From: CAYMFD01 sp964389475
GTDB lineage: Bacteria; Bacteroidota; Bacteroidia; Chitinophagales; Saprospiraceae
Length of the DNA: 28,694 nt
NCBI GenBank assembly: GCA_964389475.1
Contig: CAYMFD010000039.1
Location: 1 to 28,694 of the forward strand
Reading direction: 5' to 3'
Shown here: in pieces, positions 23,942 to 28,694 of the stretch
How the letters are laid out: each line of letters begins with the position of its first letter
Numbering within the stretch: the first letter of the stretch is position 1
Program-made: the position numbers and the translations under genes
The notes under the pieces: generated by a model
Seen by the model: the letters and a program-made list of their open reading frames with translations, nothing else
Databases searched by the model: none
Told to the model about the DNA's origin: nothing

Positions 23942-25615
23942 ATGAAAGCAAACTATACATACCTACTGCTGACGATCGTGATGGCGCTACCAAGCACCAC
24001 TCTGCGGGCTCAAGTCACTGATACCCTAGCCACCATCGACAGCCTAGCACTTGATAGCATACCCCTACTAGATGGTATCAATGTCGATGACGTAGAGGTG
24101 ATCAAGGCCTTTAGTGCCAAGCTATCTGATGCCAGCTCTATCAAGGTACAGCCTGTCGTACCGACCACACCTGCCCGTAATGTCAAGTACGACTACGATG
24201 TAACCATCGTACCTCTGGAGCTGGAGTATCCTGACCCAGTGATCAAGCCCTATGCGATGCGTCCTGACCCGGTGCAGGACCAGTACCGAGGATTCGTAGA
24301 GGCGGGTTACGGTACAGTTAGTAATCCTCATGCAAGGGCTGGTTACAGCGTGCAAGGTGATAAGGTCGAGATCCAGGCAATAGCTGGCTACGATGAATTG
24401 GACACCAAAACTGGTGAGGCAAATGTACAGCGGATGCAGCGCCTATACGGAGATGTGGCGGCAACAGTGGCGATAGGCGACCATCACCGCTACCAGGGAC
24501 AGGTCAATGCTGGTTTGGAAACGTATGCAGTCTTTGATAATCGACTCAATGTACCGACGGCTGAGCTGAAAGCAATCGATCGTAATTTTAACCGAGTTGC
24601 TATATCCAATGCCTGGGATACCAGGTCACCTGTCAATGGCTGGGACTATGGTGTAAACCTGCGGACCTCATATCTAGAGGAAGACTATCAAGACCTGACA
24701 GAAATAGGCAACGTCTTAGACCTACATCTAGACAAGAATCAAAGCGACCTTCTAAGCTACCACCTTAATGGTCGGGCATGGGCTATTTTAAATATGATCG
24801 ATGATACGGAGGATATGCACCTCGGCGGTCACTTGACGCCTTATGTATCGCTACAAAAGGACCGATGGTGGGGCGATATAGGAGCAGACGTATATATTGG
24901 GGACAGTCCGATATTCTGGCCTAGGTTTGAGGTAGGCGTCGACGTAGGGAGTGGTAGTTACCAGCCCTATGTAGGTACTAGACTGAATACGGAGGTCCAT
25001 AGTAACCACCACATCCAAGCCTATAATCCGTATGCCTCTAACCCTGCAGCAAGAACGACAGCCGCGAGATCTATCTACCTCGGTATGCGTGGGCAGGTAC
25101 GGCGATTGAGTTATGATGCTACCGCATCCTATGATCAGGTAGCAGATCACCTCTTTTTTAATCCTAACTACGATGAAGTCTCCGAGGGACTATTCGAAGC
25201 GACATACCTAGACGCCAATGTTGTCACCGTCAAGGCCCATGCAGAACTGCGACTGCTAGAGTATGTGAGTATCGGTGGTACGCTACGCCAGCGCATATTT
25301 GACATGGCCGACGAGGACGAGTCACCCTGGGGACAGCCACTATTTGAGCTAGACGCCTACAGCAAAATCGACTTACTATCTGAGCGGCTAGTACTGAGAC
25401 CATCACTCCACCTCGCCTCAATCGCCACCTACGGCTCCTTTAACAACCCAGCTAACGGGCTTATCGACTTCAGTTTACATGCGGACTACAAGCTAGGCGA
25501 GCGATTTAGCATCTATGGACAGGCGAATAACTTACTCGATAACGAGTATCAGCGTTGGGTAGGCTACCCTACAGTCGGTATCAACTTTGCAGGTGGTGTG
25601 AAGGTTAAGTTCTAG
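23942..25615 (+). CDS. TonB-dependent-receptor-like outer-membrane barrel without plug domain
   Basis: The 557-residue product has a signal peptide (MKANYTYLLLTIVMALPSTT, cleaved near LRA). An acidic linker follows to about residue 90 (SLALDSIPLLDGINVDDVEV), then many beta strands. The end, IYGQANNLLDNEYQRWVGYP followed by TVGINFAGGVKVKF, is the typical last-strand signature of TonB-dependent receptors, with a terminal Phe. No plug domain or carboxypeptidase-regulatory domain is visible, and no TonB box can be assigned. It is 5 bp after the TPR gene and almost certainly co-transcribed with it. It could be a transport or assembly partner rather than a nutrient receptor. It ends 4 bp from the convergent permease gene. 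Confidence 0.8.
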   Translation: MKANYTYLLLTIVMALPSTTLRAQVTDTLATIDSLALDSIPLLDGINVDDVEVIKAFSAKLSDASSIKVQPVVPTTPARNVKYDYDVTIVPLELEYPDPVIKPYAMRPDPVQDQYRGFVEAGYGTVSNPHARAGYSVQGDKVEIQAIAGYDELDTKTGEANVQRMQRLYGDVAATVAIGDHHRYQGQVNAGLETYAVFDNRLNVPTAELKAIDRNFNRVAISNAWDTRSPVNGWDYGVNLRTSYLEEDYQDLTEIGNVLDLHLDKNQSDLLSYHLNGRAWAILNMIDDTEDMHLGGHLTPYVSLQKDRWWGDIGADVYIGDSPIFWPRFEVGVDVGSGSYQPYVGTRLNTEVHSNHHIQAYNPYASNPAARTTAARSIYLGMRGQVRRLSYDATASYDQVADHLFFNPNYDEVSEGLFEATYLDANVVTVKAHAELRLLEYVSIGGTLRQRIFDMADEDESPWGQPLFELDAYSKIDLLSERLVLRPSLHLASIATYGSFNNPANGLIDFSLHADYKLGERFSIYGQANNLLDNEYQRWVGYPTVGINFAGGVKVKF

Positions 25616-25619
25616 CAAT

Positions 25620-26579
25620 CTACGTCCCCGCCAGATAGAAGTAAATCGGCATCCCGATCGTAATATTTACAGGGAAGGTAACGGCCAGTGCCATCGGTAA
25701 GAAGAGACCAGGATTGGCCTTGGGTACATTGATCTTCATAGCGGCAGGGACCGCGATGTAACTTGCACTAGCTGCCAAGATGGCGAATATAAATCGGCTA
25801 CCTACATCGTCTGTCACCAGTCCGCTCGCTACCGCCACCACGCATCCGTTGATAATGGGCACGACGATGGCAAAGACAAAAGGGAAGACGCCAAAGGAAA
25901 ACAGGCTCTTGAGCTTGCGACCGCTGACGACTCCCATATCGAGGAGGAAAACCGCCAGGAAACCTTTGAAGATATCGTCCGTAAAAGGCTTGATGCCTTC
26001 GGCTTGTTTTTCACTGGCTAGAAAACCGATGACGAGGCTACCTAGTATGAGCAGTACGCTACCATTGGTCAGGGAGTGGCGTAGAGCGGTTCGCTTCTTG
26101 ATCTGGGTGTCCTTGTCCTTATCGAAAATCGATATCAGTATAAGCCCTGCAATAATCGCCGGTGACTCCATTAGTGCCATGATGGCCACCATATGTCCAC
26201 TCATCGACATCGACATCGCCTCTAGGTAAGAGACTGCCGTCACGAATGTCACCGCACTCACCGACCCATAGGCCGCAGCCAAAGCACCGGCATTGTAGAC
26301 GTCGAACTTACGCCTCAGTACAAAGTAGGTATAGACAGGCACCAGGATAGCAATAAACATCCCAAAGAGAATAGACAAGAAAATCTCCATCGAGAAATGC
26401 TCATGCGACAACTCCTGACCACCCTTAAACCCAATGCTAAATAAGAGGTAGATCGATATAAACTTGGACGAGCTCGGCGGTATCTCTAGGTCACTCTTGA
26501 GATATACAGCGAATACACCCAACAAGAAAAATAGCAAGGCAGGATTGGTCAGGTTGTCGAGAAGGAGGTCCACATTCAT
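25620..26579 (-). CDS. SbtA-type sodium-dependent bicarbonate permease
   Basis: The 319-residue product is a multi-pass inner-membrane protein (about 10 hydrophobic segments). It shows SbtA-family features: NLTNPALLFFLLGVFAVYLKSDLEIP at the N-terminus, SIGFKGGQEL (residues 48-57), AAAYGSVSAVTFVTAVSYLE, MALMESPAIIAG, a hydrophilic middle loop (FDKDKDTQIKKRTAL) and ASYIAVPAAMKINVPKANPG. SbtA imports bicarbonate with sodium in cyanobacteria; members are widespread in heterotrophs, where the substrate is less sure. No SbtB-like PII partner lies beside it, and no carbonic anhydrase is in the window. It is convergent with the barrel gene, with 4 bp between the stops. Confidence 0.88.
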   Translation of the reverse strand: MNVDLLLDNLTNPALLFFLLGVFAVYLKSDLEIPPSSSKFISIYLLFSIGFKGGQELSHEHFSMEIFLSILFGMFIAILVPVYTYFVLRRKFDVYNAGALAAAYGSVSAVTFVTAVSYLEAMSMSMSGHMVAIMALMESPAIIAGLILISIFDKDKDTQIKKRTALRHSLTNGSVLLILGSLVIGFLASEKQAEGIKPFTDDIFKGFLAVFLLDMGVVSGRKLKSLFSFGVFPFVFAIVVPIINGCVVAVASGLVTDDVGSRFIFAILAASASYIAVPAAMKINVPKANPGLFLPMALAVTFPVNITIGMPIYFYLAGT

Positions 26580-26716
26580 ACCGATGGAGGTTGGTCAATG
26601 CCAGCAGTAAAGATCGCTCGCATGACAAAGGTGGTAAAAATCGAGACGTCCTCAACGCTAACTAATCCACAAATACTTCGCCTACTGCCTTGTACAGACC
26701 CTCCCTACACCACCTA

Positions 26717-27409
26717 CTAGTCTTCTATGAATTCGGACACAGTATCCAGATCCTCTGTCTGCACATGATAGAGCTCACCCTTGAGATTGTAGTGCCTGCG
26801 CAGAAGTATGTTGCCTTGCTCATCATACTCTTCTTCCCAGGAGAGCATGCCATCATAGCCATAGATACGCTTGATGCCAACAGTGACACCATCGTCATGT
26901 AGCGCCTCAGAAAACATCTCTCCATTGACATAATACTGCCTCCATATGCCTGAGTAGTCGCTTGGCGCATCCACCCATATTACACGAGGTCGATAATAGA
27001 TCCGCTCTACGACTACCCGCTTACGACCCACTGTCGTCTCAAGCAAAAACGAATTATCCAACTGAAAAAACTGCCTCCTAGATCCGTTCTCTACGAAGGT
27101 CTCGCCCGTCAACTCGAACGTCTCGAAAAAGTCCGCCTTCTTGATTCGAATGGGCATCCTAGGTACTTTATCCTCCCAGTATGCCAAGTCATGCTCCACT
27201 ACATGGCCGGGAGCTATGGTCAACTGTCCCATAGCAGCAAGGTCACGTAATCGCCTTGCGCAAGCGGCCCTGATTTTCCCATCCGCATGGGTTAAGCCCT
27301 CGATGATCCTAGCTTCTGTGGGGCCAGCTATCGAGGTACTATCTTGCTGTGCCAAGGCAGTAAGGCTGAGCGAGGATAGGAAAACAAACAAGATAAAACG
27401 GATGAACAT
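26717..27409 (-). CDS. Secreted protein with MORN-variant repeats
   Basis: The 230-residue product has a signal peptide (MFIRFILFVFLSSLSLTALA, mature from QQDSTS). The C-terminal third carries MORN_2-like repeats of the 'G.W..YY.NG......Y..G...G....Y...G.L....' kind: GIWRQYYVNGEMFSEAL (about residues 160-176), VGIKRIYGYDGMLSWEEEYD and GNILLRRHYNLKGELYHV. Such repeats are often annotated YwqK-like, but no toxin partner is present. The N-terminal half (HADGKIRAACARRLRDLAAM) has no recognised domain. It is probably periplasmic or at the outer membrane. No operon partner is obvious. Confidence 0.7.
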   Translation of the reverse strand: MFIRFILFVFLSSLSLTALAQQDSTSIAGPTEARIIEGLTHADGKIRAACARRLRDLAAMGQLTIAPGHVVEHDLAYWEDKVPRMPIRIKKADFFETFELTGETFVENGSRRQFFQLDNSFLLETTVGRKRVVVERIYYRPRVIWVDAPSDYSGIWRQYYVNGEMFSEALHDDGVTVGIKRIYGYDGMLSWEEEYDEQGNILLRRHYNLKGELYHVQTEDLDTVSEFIED

Positions 27410-27513
27410 ACTCTTGTGGATGGTTTGTAACTACAGATCAAGACGACTGACCAATCGGTCTAGTCTACCATAAAGATACAGCGGCTCTACCCTAACCCAC
27501 AAGAGTAATAGCT

Positions 27514-28053
27514 CTAGCGCTTACGCCTATACCGCGACTGTACTACCTCATCGTGGTACACCTCCGTACCGACATGCGTCCACTTTAAGGGAGCATCAAG
27601 GTCGTCGAAGAGCGAAATACCGCCACCCAACAAGATGGGTATACGTGTGATCCTCATCTCATCGATCAAATCCTCCTGCAAAAACTGCTGGATGGTCGTA
27701 CCACCATCGATATACAGTTTATGATGACCCATAGCATGCACCTCCTCCAAGACGACACTAGGCCTACCCTCTAATAGGCTAACTCGATCTGCCAAGGCCG
27801 ACGGCACCTTTTTAAGAGACCTACTCAGTACAATAACCGGCTTGGCATACGGCCACTCAATACCGAAGCCCAGTACCGTCTCAAACGTCACCCTACCCAT
27901 CAAGATAGCATCCACTTCGTCCATCAAGGCGCCGTAGCCCATATCGTTGTTATCAGGATTGCTGATGTCGTGTAGCCAATCCAGCCCTCCATCTCGATCA
28001 GCGATGTAGCCATCTAGGCTGCATGCGATGAATACGATGCTCTTACTAGTCAT
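27514..28053 (-). CDS. RibD C-terminal/dihydrofolate-reductase-like protein
   Basis: The 179-residue product shows the family's SIVFIACSLDGYIADRDGGL (residues 4-23), ILMGRVTFETVLGFG, PVIVLSRSL, LYIDGGTTIQQFL and RIPILLGGGISLFDDL, where the GG motifs form the NADPH site. It is a lone DHFR-like domain, not the deaminase-reductase fusion of riboflavin synthesis; substrate unknown. I prefer the ATG at 28053, 1 bp after the stop of the acetyltransferase gene and preceded by GGAGAGGAG, an unusually good ribosome-binding site for this phylum. An ATG at 28068 would add five residues. Likely co-transcribed with the acetyltransferase. Confidence 0.88.
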   Translation of the reverse strand: MTSKSIVFIACSLDGYIADRDGGLDWLHDISNPDNNDMGYGALMDEVDAILMGRVTFETVLGFGIEWPYAKPVIVLSRSLKKVPSALADRVSLLEGRPSVVLEEVHAMGHHKLYIDGGTTIQQFLQEDLIDEMRITRIPILLGGGISLFDDLDAPLKWTHVGTEVYHDEVVQSRYRRKR

Positions 28054-28054
28054 A

Positions 28055-28687
28055 TTACTCCTCTCCATTAATTACTCGTGCAACATTGCTCCCCGTCAGA
28101 TCCTGTACTCGAGCCGTGATCCGCTCTATCGGCCAGTCCCACCACTTTGCCTCTAGTAGTCGTCTGATTGTATCAACATCAAATCGCTGCCTGATCACCT
28201 GAGCCGGGTTACCACCCACGATAGTATAGGGAGCCACGTCTTTGGTGACGACCGCCTTGGCTGCAATGATAGCACCATCGCCGATCGTTACACCCGGCAT
28301 GATAGTAGCACCATAGCCTAGCCACACGTCATTACCCACGACGGTATCACCCTTAGTCGGATACGACCTACCCTCCATCGCATCGGCCCATGCCCCACCG
28401 AATATCCCAAAAGGATAGGCAGACACAGCCTCTGTCAGATGGTTCGCCCCATTCATGATGAAGGTCACGTCAGAGGCAATCATACAGAACTTGCCGATGA
28501 TCAACTTATCACCTACGAAATCAAAGTGATAGCGGACGTTCTTCTCAAAGTTCTCGACAGTCTCAAAGTCATCATAGTAGGTATAGTCACCGACAATGAC
28601 ATTGGGGTTCTTGACCACATTCTTTAAGAAGCATAAGCGATCATAGTGGTCTAGTGGGTAGGCAGTGTGTTTATTGGGGATGGTCAT
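28055..28687 (-). CDS. Vat/CatB-type hexapeptide-repeat O-acetyltransferase
   Basis: The 210-residue product belongs to the left-handed beta-helix xenobiotic acetyltransferases. It has GDYTYYDDFETVENFEKNV (residues 33-51), IGKFCMIASDVTFIMNGANH (64-83) with the likely catalytic His83, and GDTVVGNDVWLGYGATIMPG followed by VTIGDGAIIAAKAVVTKDV. The end of the helix is YTIVGGNPAQVIRQRF, and then comes KWWDWP. These match streptogramin A and type B chloramphenicol acetyltransferases, which use acetyl-CoA. Many environmental members are not resistance genes, so a resistance role should not be assumed. It is the first gene of a pair with the DHFR-like gene. The whole CDS is in the window, with only 7 bp beyond its start. 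Confidence 0.9.
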   Translation of the reverse strand: MTIPNKHTAYPLDHYDRLCFLKNVVKNPNVIVGDYTYYDDFETVENFEKNVRYHFDFVGDKLIIGKFCMIASDVTFIMNGANHLTEAVSAYPFGIFGGAWADAMEGRSYPTKGDTVVGNDVWLGYGATIMPGVTIGDGAIIAAKAVVTKDVAPYTIVGGNPAQVIRQRFDVDTIRRLLEAKWWDWPIERITARVQDLTGSNVARVINGEE

Positions 28688-28694
28688 GGGAAGT

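Overview
The window is a scaffold piece (one 100-N gap at 20410-20509) of a Bacteroidota chromosome, most likely a Saprospiria/Lewinella-like lineage. The evidence is the secreted multidomain protein with a type IX secretion (T9SS)-like C-terminal domain, the DUF1800/DUF1501 pair, the large TPR protein paired with a TonB-receptor-like barrel, trpEGDCFBA gene order, and several -7 elements matching the Bacteroidota consensus TAnnTTTG. The lineage call is inference from gene content.

Layout. (1) 1-779, minus: N-terminal part of a SulP anion transporter. (2) 832-6966, minus: a four-gene exported-protein operon, read from high to low coordinates: a short coiled-coil protein, a DUF1800 protein, a DUF1501 Tat protein, and an 802-residue PA14/discoidin/Cys-rich surface protein. 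(3) 7188-13974, plus: a complete tryptophan operon with an 18-residue leader peptide containing three consecutive Trp codons, an antiterminator and an intrinsic terminator, then trpE-G-D-C-F-B-A. A roughly 200-bp degenerate heptanucleotide repeat array separates trpB from trpA. (4) 13975-15457: a small lipoprotein gene interrupted by one in-frame stop and an outer-membrane barrel gene, ending in a diverged remnant of a trpA 3' end. This looks like an insertion at the tail of trpA. (5) 15694-17128: a decayed AraC regulator beside a divergent flavodoxin-fold reductase. (6) 17290-19677, minus: der, rfbC and an RDD membrane protein. (7) 19678-20837: a non-coding stretch with a 152-bp duplicated promoter/signal-peptide segment, the assembly gap flanked by a 15-bp repeat, and three adjacent hairpins. 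(8) 20838-25615, plus: a TPR protein and a plug-less TonB-receptor-like barrel. (9) 25620-28687, minus: an SbtA-type bicarbonate permease, a MORN-variant secreted protein, a RibD-C/DHFR-like reductase and a Vat/CatB-type acetyltransferase.

Most notable points: a complete E. coli-style trp attenuator in a Bacteroidota operon; a diverged trpA tail remnant downstream of inserted exported-protein genes; period-7 degenerate repeats that run into the 3' ends of genes; and the four-gene surface operon with three copies of a Cys/Asp-rich module.
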